64,000 nt of DNA. Source: Yamagishiella unicocca (Eukaryota; Chlorophyta; Chlorophyceae; Chlamydomonadales; Volvocaceae). This document shows, piece by piece, positions 1-12,300 of the stretch (position 1 is the stretch's first letter; each line of letters starts with the position of its first letter). The stretch is from NCBI GenBank assembly GCA_003116995.1, contig BDSL01000087.1, positions 144,001-208,000 of the forward strand, in the 5' to 3' direction. Below the pieces are notes generated by a model. The model was not told the origin of the DNA, did not search any database, and saw nothing but the letters and a program-made list of their open reading frames with translations. Made by a program: the position numbers and the translations under genes.

Positions 1-246
1 ACAGGTGGGCGGGGAGGGGGAGGGCGGGTGCGTATGGGGGGTTGAGGGGGAGGGCTGGAGTTGTGGGCGGGGCAGGGGGAGCCGTGTGGAGTGTGTATCG
101 AGCTTGCAGCGATTGGTACTGAGAAGGCGCGTCGAGTGTTGGCAGCGATCCTCGACATTGGGAAGGAAGGCGCGTTGCGGGGCTCACAGTGCTACTCTCT
201 CTGCTGGTGGTGGTGGGTGCTCGATTCCCTGGCGAACCCTCTTCAC

Positions 247-292
247 GCCCCCGCCCCCGCCCCCGCCCCCGCCCCCGCCCCCGCCCCCGCCC
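247..292. repeat. (CCCCCG)n hexamer run in an intron
   Basis: About eight perfect CCCCCG/GCCCCC hexamers lie just upstream of the acceptor at 306-307. The run is simple-sequence and also forms part of the pyrimidine-rich tract of that splice site. Confidence 0.9.
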
Positions 293-307
293 TCTCCGGC
301 CGTACAG

Positions 308-3300
308 CGAGGGCAACAAGTACGAGATGCTGGAGCGGCTGATGGGCCGGGTACAGTCCACGGAGACGCCCAAGATCCGCGGCCGGCCCCCCGCCGCGGG
401 CGCCGCCGGGTCCCCCGCGCCCTCCGCCCCCGCCCCCTCCTTCGACCACGTGCTGGGCATGACCCTCCGCACCCTGCGCGAGGAGCTGGACGCCCGGGGG
501 CTGCCCACCTCGGGGGGGCGGAACGAGCTGCAGACCAGGCTCATCGCGGCGCTTAGACAGGTGGGCGCGAAGGAGGGGGTTTTGAGGAAGGCCCGTGGAT
601 GCGAGGAAAAAACCGTTTAGACCAGACGTTTTAAGATGGGCGGAGGAGGGGGGCCGGGGGCTCGTCTGCCTGGCTGGGGACCTGGCGCTCGTGTGATCGA
701 GACCCTTGTTGTTTCCCGCGTGCTGCTGCGTCAGCAACTCGAGTCGTCCGTCATAAGCCCGGTCGCGTGCAAGCACCACCATCACATAACCCGCCTCCGA
801 CCCTGCCGTTCCCTACCCCCGCTCCCCCCCTCCTTCAGGAGCTGGAGGCCTCCCGCAATGTGTCCCCCGAGCTCAAGGTGAGGCCCGCACCGCCACCAGC
901 GGCACCGCCACCAGCGGCACCAGCGCCAGGGAGACCTTTTCCCTCCGTTGCTCGCCCCCCCGACACGAGCCCCCTGCCCCCCCTCCACTGCCAGGCTGCC
1001 GCTGAGGGCTCCGGCGAGGACGGCGCTGCCGAAGACATGGAGGGTCTCGGCGGCGGCGACGCGCTGTCTGCGCACCTGGCGGCGCTGTCGCAGCTGCCCC
1101 TGGAGCGGAGGGCGGCGGCGGTGGTGACGGCGCTGACGAGGCACCCCGAGTCGCTCATCACCCTGGGGGCCGAGGCCCCGGTGGACGTGGCGGTGGTGGC
1201 GGGGTGCCCGCCGGGTGGGTCGCGAGCTGGGCGGCAGGGGGGGCATACGAGCTGGGCGGCAGGGGGGCCGGCATACGAGCTGGGCGGCAGGGGGGCCGGC
1301 ATACGAGCTGGCATAAGAGCTGGGAACCGTTGACGCGAAAAGGACAGGATAGTTGGCGCATGGTCGGTGGCAGGGGCGGGAGGGCATCCACGCAGCTGGA
1401 CACTGGTGGTCGGAGGGAACCTACGTAGAACCCCGCATGCTGGTCCGTCGGCACCAACTGCTTGTGATAAGGGGCACCCGCCAGCTCCCCCTCACTCCTT
1501 GCACCCCTCCCAACTCCTCCCCTGCTCCACCCTCCTCCCCTCCCCCCCAGGCCGCCTTGATCTGGCCCAGCAGTCCCTGGACGCCGCCCGCAGCCTGCTA
1601 GACCACCTCTACACGGCACACATGACGTCGCCCGCGGACAAGATCATAAGGCCCAAGGCGGAGGCCGAGGCGGGCGGCGAGGGAGAGGGCGACGAGGCCG
1701 CCGCCACGGCAGCCGCCGAGGAGGACGAGGAGGAGGAGGAGGACGCCACCATGTCCTCGGCCCCGCTCGTCGGCGCCGTCCCCCGGGCCCCCCTGGGCTC
1801 AGTGGTGTCGGTGTGGTGGCTGGACGGCGCCACAGGGGAGTCCACGCTGCTGTCGCCGGCGCAGGTGTACGGCGCCACGGCGGCGGAGCTGGCGGCGGGG
1901 TGCCTGCCTGCCGTACACCGCGGCCTGCTTGCGGTTCCGCCGCCCAGCCCGCTCAGCCTGGACCGCCCCGAGCTGGACGAGCAGGTGCCGGCGACGGCAG
2001 CCGGCGGCGGCGGCGGCGGCCCCAGCTCCTTCCCTGACGTGTCCTCCCTGGCCGCCCACCTGCGCCTGTCCTCGCACCTGGTCTTCCCGGCGGTGGCGGC
2101 GGGAGGGCCGCTGTACTGCTCGCTGCAGCGGGCGCTGGAGGCGGCGGGGGTGGCGCACGTGGGCAGCGGGGCGGAGGCGGCGGAGCTGGCGCAGGACAGA
2201 GTCGCGTGAGTGAGGGGGGGCGGGGGTGGGGGAGTGGGTGGGACGGGGAGCCACAGCTGACACGGTGGTGCGGTGGGAGGGTGGCGCCTGACGGGCGGAT
2301 GGGAGGGGCGGGGCGGGGGGGTCCGTCGTACTTGGAGGGCGAAGCCTGGGGCTGGGCCAGTGGGAATGCGCGCCCTCGTCACTGCCGTACTGCACCCGCA
2401 ACTCAACACTGCTGCTTCCTGCCCCCTTCCGCCCGGCCGCCCGCAGGGTGCTGCAGCGGCTGGAGTCGCTGAGCTACCCTGTCGTACCGCAGCTGGAGCT
2501 CAGCGCGGCTGACGTGGCGGCGGCGGTGCGGGAGGCCGTCGCGGCCTGTCCGGAGTCCGAGGAGCAGGACGAGCAGGGCGGGGGCCACGCTGCCGCGGCC
2601 GCGGAGGTTCTGCTGGCGGCTCAGACGGCGGTGCTGAACAAGGTGGCGGCCTGGTGCCAGCAGCAGGTGGGGCCCCGGGGAGGCTAGCTGGGGAAGGAGG
2701 GGCGAGAGGCCTTTGGTCGCGTGCCCTGTCCCGCCCTTGACCTGCCCTGTCTCAGCTATAGCGCCACCACCACCACGAGCCATCCTGGTGCCCAAACCAA
2801 TGCTATCCCCCTGCCTTCCACCACCACCCCCCAAACCCATTGTGCGCCCCTCCTCTCCCCCGCCCTCCCCCCCCAGGGCTTCCACCCCGAGCGCCAGCTC
2901 TTCGTGGTGCGGCCCCGACACAACGCCGGAGCCGCCAACTCCGCGGACGCCGCCACTGCATTGGGGGCGGCCCGGGTGGCGGAGCTGCTGGGGGGCCCTA
3001 TGGCGGAGGCGGTGCTGGAGGCGGGCGAGGATGCGGAGCTGCAAGCGCTGTCGTCCGCTCTGGTTCTGGAGCCGGTGCCGCCGGGGTCGGCTGCCCGCTT
3101 CCTGTGCACCGTGGTGGAGACGCCAGGTGGGTGGGTGGGCGGGTGGAGGGGTGGGGTGCGGGCAGCGGTCAGAGCAGGCCCCTCGCACGTTTCGCACGCC
3201 GGGAGGTCACCGAACCAGCCTCACCCGCCCCTCACCCGCCCCTCACCCGCGTCGTCCCCCCAGACGGCCCGGTGGCGCTGCTGCCCAGCGAGGTGGAGCT

Positions 3301-6300
3301 GTACGACACCGAGATGGAGGTGCTGCGGCACATGGCTGACGTGGCGGAGTGGAACGCCATGCGCGAGGGGCAGGACGAGCAGGTGCGCTGTGGCCCCGTA
3401 CGACACGTCTCCGTACACCGCTGAGCAGTGGGGCTGCGTAAACCCAAACACACTTCCCCATAAGCCCAGACCATCGCCCCTTACCCCCTTCCTTCCCTCT
3501 CCCCCCCCCTTCTCTCCCCCTCCACCTCTTCCCCCCCACCCCCGGTAATGGCCCCGCAGGAGATCGCGGAGACGCGGGCTTCCGTGCTGACAGTGGAGGC
3601 CGAGCCCTGGCGGGCCGTCTACGACCCGCGGGTCACCCTTCCCGCGACCACCACCGCCCGCCTGCACACGCCCCCCCGCCTCAGCCGCAAGCTCACCCAC
3701 GCGGTGCGCCACGCCGCTGCCCGGCTGTTCAGCGAGCTGGGGCTGCGGGACGTGGCGGCGGTGGAGGGCTGGGTGGAGCTGCCGGCGGGGTATGCGGAGG
3801 CGCTGGAGGCGAGCGCCACGGGGCCGGAGGACGAGCAGGATGCCGTACCGCTCTTGTACGACACCGACCCGTACATCCTGGCCCGGCTGGCGGAGAAGGA
3901 GGCGGAGCGCATCGCCGCGGACCCGGACCCCCTGGAGGCGTATTACGACTGCGGGTCCAGCTGGTGAGAGGCCGGAGGGGCGGCGGGGGTCAGGGTTAGA
4001 GCGGGGGGGGGAGAGGCTGGGCGGAAGCACTGGCCTGGTTAGCCTTGCCCCTTCCCCACAGCGGCAATTGGGTGGAATCCGCCCCCTCCCCTCCCTCCCC
4101 ATACCCCTTTCATCCGTGTTTTCTGGTTCCGCACCTCCTCCTACGCGGTGACGCCTCCCCCCCCGTCCTTTTCGCGTCAACGGTTTTCATGCCCCCCCCC
4201 CCTTGCCGCCCCCCTGCAGGCACGCCGATCTGTCCCTGTTCGACCCCGCCACACGCCTCAGCGGCGACCGCAACGGCGAGGGCGCCACCGTGCGCTTCTC
4301 CGCGGTGGCTGCAGACCTGCCGCTGGACGGACGGCACCCCGCGGTGCTGCAGGCGGCGGAGCTGGGGCTGCCGCACGCGGCGCTGCTCCGAAACCTCGCC
4401 AACAGCGCGCTGAGGCGGGCAGCGACGGCGGGCGACGGGCGGGCGCTGCTGCCCTCGGAGCCGTACACCTCTCCGGCCGTGGTGCTGGAGGCTGCGGCGG
4501 TGTCTGCGGCGCTGTCCGCGGAGGAGGGCGCCGACAGCGAGGAGGCGGGGGTGCAGGCGGCACAGGCGATGGCGGCGGCGGCCAGGCCGGTGGAGGTGGA
4601 GCCGCAGCCGCTGCAGCTGCCCATGCCGCCGCAGCTGCCGCTGTACCACACGGCGGTGATGCAGCACCTCAGGGTGAGCGGGGTGGGGTTGCAAGGGGGG
4701 GAGGGGGGGGCACAGCCTGGGGCCGGGGTGGGGTCCAGCAGTGCCCTCCTGCGTCCTGACTCCATGGCACAGCTCCGACCCCTCTGTCGGCCCCTGCCCG
4801 CACTGAACGCCCCCGGCCCCTCGCCTTCTCTCCCCTTCTCTCATTCCCCCGCAGGAGGCTGACGCGTACGACACTTGGGTTGAGTCCCACGACCCGGACT
4901 ACTGGGATGACGCGGAGGGGCCCGTGCGGGTGAGGCGGTGGGGGTGGTGGGGGGACTGGGGGGGATGCCAACCCAGTACCCAATACCCCGTGTGGCGCAC
5001 CTCGCGCTGCCGCCCTGCGTCCACCGCGGCTGCTTGGCGAGCCCTGACCCCACTGCCTACTCCCCCTCATGAATCCTCCCCCCTCCGCAGGTGTCGGTAA
5101 TGGCCGAAGCAATGGAGGAGACGCTTGAGGAGGAGAGCGGTCTGCCCCGCGGGGTGAGGCTGGGGGGTGAGGGGGAGGGAGGGGGCAGGCAGCAGGGGCC
5201 GGGAGGGGGCTGCGGGAGGCACCCTGGGGGCAGGGGACCATGACGCAGATGCGGGCGCCTAGCCACGCATCACTGTGACGTATGTCTACTTCCGTTGCCT
5301 CCCCGCCTTCATTTGCCCCTCCCCTACTCCCCTACTCCCCTTCCCCCCCAGGCTGGCTCCTCCCCCAACCCCCTGGCAGCCGACATGGTGTCCGCGGTGG
5401 CGCTGGCGGGACACGGCATGGCGCTGGAAGCAGCGGTGGAGGCGCTGGGGGTGAGAAGCGGGACCTCCGGGGGGGGTGAAGGGGCGGGGGCGTGAGGGCG
5501 GGACATTTGTGGTGGGAACGGCGGCGCCCTCCTTTGTTGCCTCTTGCGTCTATCCACCCCGCCAATCCTGCCTCCCGCCACCCCCTGCCCCTGCCTCCCG
5601 CCACCTCCTGCCCAGGACTTCGGCTCCGCGCTCTCCGCCGTGATGTCGTCCATGACTCTGGACGAGGCGCTGCAGACGGACGCGGAGATCCCCCTCACCC
5701 GTACCCGCGACCTGCCGCAGCCGGACGAGCAGCTGCAGGACGGCACGGACGGGACCGCGGAGGACCCACGGGTCGTTGCCGCCTGGCAGATGGCAGCCAT
5801 CTGCGAGCTGGCTCGGAGGCACGGGTGGGAGGTGCTGGAGGCGGCGGACGCGGCGGAGGAGGCGGCGACGGAGGCGGCCAAGCGGCACGCGGAGGGGGTG
5901 AGTGCCCCGAGGGGGAGGGGAGCGGTTTGCCACGACGTCAAAACACCTGGCACGACTCCTATTGCCACCACTGCTTTCGGTCTACACTTGCATGATGCGA
6001 TATAGACAGCCCGGCCCATCCCCGCCCTCCCTCTCCCCAAGGTCGCCCCCAAGTTCTCCAGCGTGCATCTCGAAACGTCTTTCCTAACCGGTTTTCCTCG
6101 CATCCACGGGTCTTCCCCGCCCTCATTCCCCCCCAGCTTCCTGACCCCACTCCCGAGGAGGAGGCTGCGGCCGCCGCTGCCGCCGAGGAGGAGCAGATGG
6201 TCCTGGAGGCCATGTGCGACAACGACGACGAGGTGATGGAGCTGCGGACGGGGCTCGTCACGCCCGTGCAGCTGTACCTGAGGTTCAGGGTGGGTGCGGG

Positions 6301-9300
6301 GGGGAGGCGGGGGGGGGGAAGAGGCGGGGGGAGAGGCGGGGGGAGAGGCGGGGGAGAGGCGGGGGGGAGAGGCGGGGGGGAGAGGCGGGGGAGAGGCGGG
6401 GGGGAGGCGGAGGGGAGAGGCGGGGGGGAGGTCTCTGTATGGTGTATCAAGAGCGCTATGGTGTATCAAGAGCGCTCGTGAGGTCTTGGACCAGTGCGCT
6501 GATCTCCTGCCCTGCCTTGCTGCCTTCATCGCGCTCCCTACCGTACCTCCCTTCCCAATGCAAGACACCTACCCCCGCACCCAACCTCCCCCCCCACCCC
6601 AGGCCCGCCAGTCGCGCCGCGGCCCCAAGTCCCACCCGCTGCTGGTGGCCGGATCCACCTTGTCGTACGACGATTACGTGGCCGGCGAGCAGCGCTCCGA
6701 CAGCGAAGTGGGGCCGGGCGGGCAGCAGGCGGCGGAGGGCGGGGAGGAGGACGAGGACGACAAGGCGGATGCGGAGATGATCCTGGCGGAGGAGGGCGAG
6801 GAGGAGGACACGCCGGGACCGTTCGGCCCCGCCAGCACCGGTCCCGGCGCCGCCAGCCCCTCCGCCTACAACTTCATCGTGCCGCCGGATGACGCGGTGG
6901 AGCTGCCGGTGTTTGTGTCCGCGGGCCTTATGGCCTCCGGCCTGGCGGTCGCGGCGGCCGCGGAGGGCCGCGGGGGGGGTCTGGCGGCGGAGGTGGGCGC
7001 CGCGGTGTCTCAGCGGCTGGACGCGGGGGAGCTGGAGACGCTGGCGCTGTTGGAGCTGGGCTTCAGTGCGGAGGTGGGTCGGTGGGTCGCTGCAGCGACG
7101 GGGGTGGAAGGAAGCCAAGGCAGGGTTTAGGCGGGCGTGGGGGTGGACGGGGCAACATGTAGCCGGACTTCATCGGGAGGGCTGGCCGGTGTGGGGTGGC
7201 GTTCCTTCCGGGTGATGCTGCGGAGGTGGAAGGACACCCAGGCGGAGGGCTGGGGCTACACAGTGCACTTGGTACGCCTATGTGCAGCGCGTCTTCTTAG
7301 CCGGTGTACCCCTACCCTCACCTTCCTGCCCTCAACCCCCGCTACCCCCACCCACCCCACCCTCGCTTCCTGTCGTCTCGTCGTAGCCGCTTTAGCTTAG
7401 CCGCCAAAGGTCATATTACGACCTTCGGCTTTAGTATCCCCAACCCAGTTCTCCAGCATGCATCTCAAAACGTCTGTTTTAAACGGGTTTTTTCGGGCAT
7501 CCACGGGTCTTCCTCGAACCCACCCCACCCTCAACCCTCACCCCAACATTCCCACCAGCCGGTTGATGTGGACGAGACCGGGCAGCCGGTGCTGGCGGCC
7601 ATAGGGCCCTCCACGGACGGCCTGCACCGCGAGCTGGTGCTGGGGGGCTTCGGCTCCATGGCGGAGCTGCCAACCTTCCAGCCGCTGGCGGCGGTGATGG
7701 CGGATGAGGGACTCGAACCCACGACCTCTGGCGACGACGACGAGGGCACCGCGGCTCGCGCCCGGATGCCTCGCAGCCGTGGTGGCGTCTCAGCTGCTTC
7801 AGGGCGCGGCGACGACGACGACGATGACGACAGGGCCCTGGGGTTCGACTGGGAGGAGGAGGATGCCTTCGGTCGCGGCGTGGCTCGCGCCGAGGCCGCT
7901 GGCTGGGGTGCTGGTGGCGACGAGGGCGACGAGGAGGAGGCCCAGCACCCCGCCACTCCGCTGGTGGAGGCGGCGCTGGAGGCTGGGGACGTGGAGGCGG
8001 CGGAGCTGGCGGCGCTGGTGCCCCCCATGGGCCCCACTCGGGTGTGGGTGGTGGTGGGCGGTGACGGCCACTGGGGGCGCGAGGCGGGGCTGGCTGCTGG
8101 CGCGAACGTAATGGCCAAGCTGTCCAAGTACCAGGACCTGGTGGTGGGTGGGGTAAGGGGAGGGAGGGAGGGCGGGGGGAGAGGGTATGACGGAGGCGTG
8201 TTGAGAGTCGTTGGGAAGGTGGGTTGTCTTGTGAAAGAGTTGTGTACAGTGCTTGGGTAGCGGGTAGCACTTGTTGCGTACACATGCTGCTGCCACCACC
8301 ACTACACCACAAAAATTAAACACTCGCGCCCTCCCTCCCTCCACACACCCACACAGGTGGAGCCCTTCCTGATGGTGCCCATGGGTGAGGGTCGGGACCA
8401 GCAGGCCCGCCGTACGGAGCTGCTGCGGCGGCGCACCGAGTACATTGCGGGCATCGGGATGAACCCGGAGGTGGGAGCGGGGGGGGCTGGGGGGGGCTGG
8501 GGGGGGCTGGGAGGGGGTGAGAAGGGGTGAGAAGGGGGATTTGGGCAGGAAGGACCTATGTTGGTGGAGGTCGTCGCAGCGACGTGGGGTACGGCACCCC
8601 AAGCTCTCCGCCAGCACAGCCTCTTGCCGCCCCCGGTACGCCTTCCCAAGTATCAGTCCCTCCTGACCCTCCCCTCACCCTGCCCTTCCCTCCCCTCACC
8701 CTGCCCTTCCCTCCAGCTTGACCTGCCTGACTCCATGTCGCTGGATGCCCTCCGCGCCATGCCCCCCATGCCCACCGGGAGGCCGGAGACGCAGTGCATC
8801 TACGCAGTCAGCATGGCGACAGGTGGGCCCGGGGGGGGGGGGTAGGGGCCGTAAGAGCGGGAGTGGGGACGAGGCGGTGGGAGCGGCATTGATCCCAGTA
8901 GCTGCTGCTCTGGCGATCACCGTCTATAAAAATTCAACACCCATACCCCACATCCTCCCACCACTCCCACCCATCCCCCCCACCCCCCAACCCCCCGCAG
9001 TCGCCCGCACCAGTGTGGGTGAGGCTCTGTCCTCCCTGGAGCGCACCATGGCCCGCGAGGGGACGGCGCTGCACTCCCTCAGCGAGATGCAGCGCCAGCA
9101 GCGGGCGGCGCACCGGGACGTCCAGGCGGAGCTGGCGGCGGCGGGCATGGAGGTGGGCGGGGCCGGCGGGGGGGAGCGGCGCCAGGGCGGGTGGGGGGAG
9201 CGGCGCCAGGGGGTGCGATGTGGGTTTGGAGGGGAGGGGGAGGGCGGGTTGCTGCCGCCAGTTCGTGGGCCAGTCCTTGCCGCCTGGGGTGGTGGGGGTG

Positions 9301-12300
9301 CGAAGGAGGGATGTGCACGCAAGCGACAGGTCGTGAGAGTGTTGACGGGACCGCTCAGTGCCCCGCCAATTAGTTTTTTCGACCTACAAGGACCAGGCCC
9401 CGTTAGGGGCCGCTGGGATAGCGCTGCCCCCTAGTCCGCGGTGCCGGCTTCAAAACCCACACCGGCACCGCGGCACAGCAGCGCGCCCGCACAGTCTTAC
9501 CTGCACCATTGCCGCGGAAGCACACGTAAGGCGGCTCAGCGCATCCTCTGTCGTGCATGGCATAACGCGCTCACCCGCATGTGCGCGCGTTTGTTGTATT
9601 GTTCCTCGCCCTTCAGCTCTTCAGCGCATGAAGCTTCAGCCCTCACTCCGCGCCTTGGTCGCTGCCTCACACCTCCCAACCCTTCCCATTTCCTTCATAC
9701 AACACAAAACCCTGATCCGCATCCACCGCCTCCCCATTCGTTGCCCTCGGCTCTCCTCTCTGCCCCTTCCCCCCAGGGTGTTGCATCGCTCTGGGACGGC
9801 GACGTGACCGGCCAGGTCGGCCCCCCCGCCCCCCGCCCGCTGGACCTCGCCACCTTCGCGGAGGACGCTGCGCGGGCGGGTGCGGTGGTGCTGGTGGCGG
9901 CGCGCGGGGAGATGGCCGAGTGCGGGAACCTGCAGGCGCTGATGGAGCTAAACGGGGTGCCGTACGTGGGTGAGTGGGGCCGGGGGGGACGGCGGGGGCC
10001 GGGAAGGGGGGTGAGGGATTAGGGTATGAGGGATGATACGGGTTTGTTGTGGTCGGGCGTGATGGCAGTTTGAGGCCTGCTTGCTAGAATTGCACGTAAG
10101 AGCATGAGACAGGTCGTGAGAGTGTTGACGGGACCGTTCAGTGCCCCGCCAATTAGTTTTTTCGACCTACAAGGACCAGGCCCCGTTAGGGGCCGCTGGG
10201 ATAGCGCTGCCCCCTAGTCCGCGATGCCGGCCTCGAAACCCACACCGGCACCGCGGCACAGCAGCGCGCCCGCACAGTTGTCACACCCGTCAGCACCCAA
10301 CCCACCCTACCAGGAAGCACACTCTGTTGCTGCATTTGACGTCCGGCCGCCACTGCCCCATCGCCACTCGGAAACTCCCCCACCCTCGCCCCTCCGCAGC
10401 CACCACCAAAGCCACCCTTCCACACCCGCCTCCCCTCCTCCCGCCCCCCGCGCTGCCCCTCAGGCCCCGGCAGCCAGCAGATGTCATTGCTGTGGGACAA
10501 GGCAGGGGCGCAGGAGCTGCTCCATGTAGGGTGCAGGAGGTGGAGGGAGGGCGTCCAGGGAGGGAGGGAGGGAGGGCGTCCAGGGAAGGAGGGCGTCCAT
10601 GGGGGGCCCGCATCCATGACCGGAGTTTACCGCCACCACTACCTGAGCAGCGGCAAGCAGCCAGTAGCCAGTAGCCGGTAGCTAGCCCACCTGGCCTGAC
10701 TCACCTCAACACCCGACACACCCGCCCGCCTGCCCCTGCCGCTCCTCCTCCGCCCACAGGACCTGAGCGACCAGGGGATAGACGCGCCGCCGCGCTTCCT
10801 GCTGCCGTACGACCAGGCCCTCACCGCGGCCGAGCTGGACGAGGAGGAGGCGGAGCAGGTGTGTTGGCTGGTCTGTCTGGGGAGAGAGAAAGAGAGATAT
10901 TTCGAAAGCCGTCAATTCTGACGGAGCTGGGGGGGGCCCATGGGAAGGAGTCGTCCAGGAAAATGAGGGGCAGGATTGGAAAGCCCCCGTCCTTAACTTA
11001 CCACCACTCACGGTGGTTCCTCGCTAGCCACCATCCCGTACATTCGGCCCCCCTGACCCCCCTCCTTGACCCCCCTGGCCCCCCTTCTCGGGCCCTCTGC
11101 TCCCCCCTCCCCTCCTCCGCTGCCAGCTGATGGACCGGCTCCGAGTGTCGGTGCTGGGCGAGGAGGCGGCGCAGCAGCGCCCCTCGCTGCTGGTGCGGCC
11201 GGCTGCTGACGCTGCGGGCTGCGGTGTGGCCCGGCTGCAGTTCGGCTCCGACCTGGTGACCTACATGACGGCGCTGCGGGAGGGCGACAGCTGCCTGCCC
11301 GCGGACGCCCTGTCCTGCCCGCACCCCGCGATCAACCTGCCGCCGCTGCCGCCACCGGCGCTGGCGTTCGAGCCGTTCGTGGAGAGCGACCCGCTGCTGC
11401 TGGTGCTGGCGCCAGGGGGGCCAGCGGAGGGCGAGGAGGACCAGCCGGAGCCGGGGAAGGCAGCAGGGAGGGCTGCCGGCAAGCGCGGCGCCATGAAAGA
11501 CGCGCAGGCTGAGGTTTCGGAGCCGTCCGGGAACTTCGTGGCTACGCTGCAGTGCGGCCGGGAGAGCGGCTGGGTGGATGTGTCATTCGCGCTGATGGGG
11601 CCGCTGGGCGGGATGAGCTGCCTGCCGCCGGCGATGCGCGCGGTGGTGGTTTCGGAGGCCGACGTACGGGCGGCCGCCGAGGCGGACTCTGAGCAGGCGG
11701 CTCGGCTGGCCGCGGCGGCTGAGTCTGGCGACGAGGAGGCGCTGGCGGGTGTGGCCCAGCCGGTGATGGCCGCCACGCTGCTGGCGCACAGCCCGCGCAC
11801 GCTGGTGGTGCCGCCGCCCGAGGAGGCGCTGGCGGCGGAGGCGCTGGACGCGGCCTGCCAGCGGGCGGTGCGGCTGGCGGACCGGCTGGGGCTGCGTGGA
11901 CTGGTGCAGATCGAGGTGGGTCGGGTGGGCGCGGGGGAGAAGGCGCGGCTGTGGGGGTGAGCGGCAGGGAGCTGAAGGCACGGCAGCTGGGGCCAACACG
12001 ACACGGGCGGGCAGGCAGCAGCAGCACCCGGTAGCAGCTGACTGGACCTTCCCCCCCCGGCCCCCTCCCCGCCCCCCGGGCCCACGCTTCGCCCCACCCC
12101 TCCATCCCCCCCCGCAGGCGTTTGTGGCGTCTGACAGCGGCGACCTTGTTGTGTACGACATCAACGCCAACCCGGACCTGGGCGGCGACAGCCCCATCTA
12201 CAGGTGCGGTATGCGGCTGAACACCCACAGATACATGACTCATATCCTCACAGCCGGTGCCCTCCTCACTGCCGGTGCCCTCCTGCCCCACTCCTCTCCC

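Noticed and set aside
4106..4190. Possible seventh copy of the intronic repeat before the exon at 4220
   Set aside because: Only a TTTTCGCGTCAACGGTTTTC block is shared loosely (also near 1318 in reverse); too weak to count as a copy.
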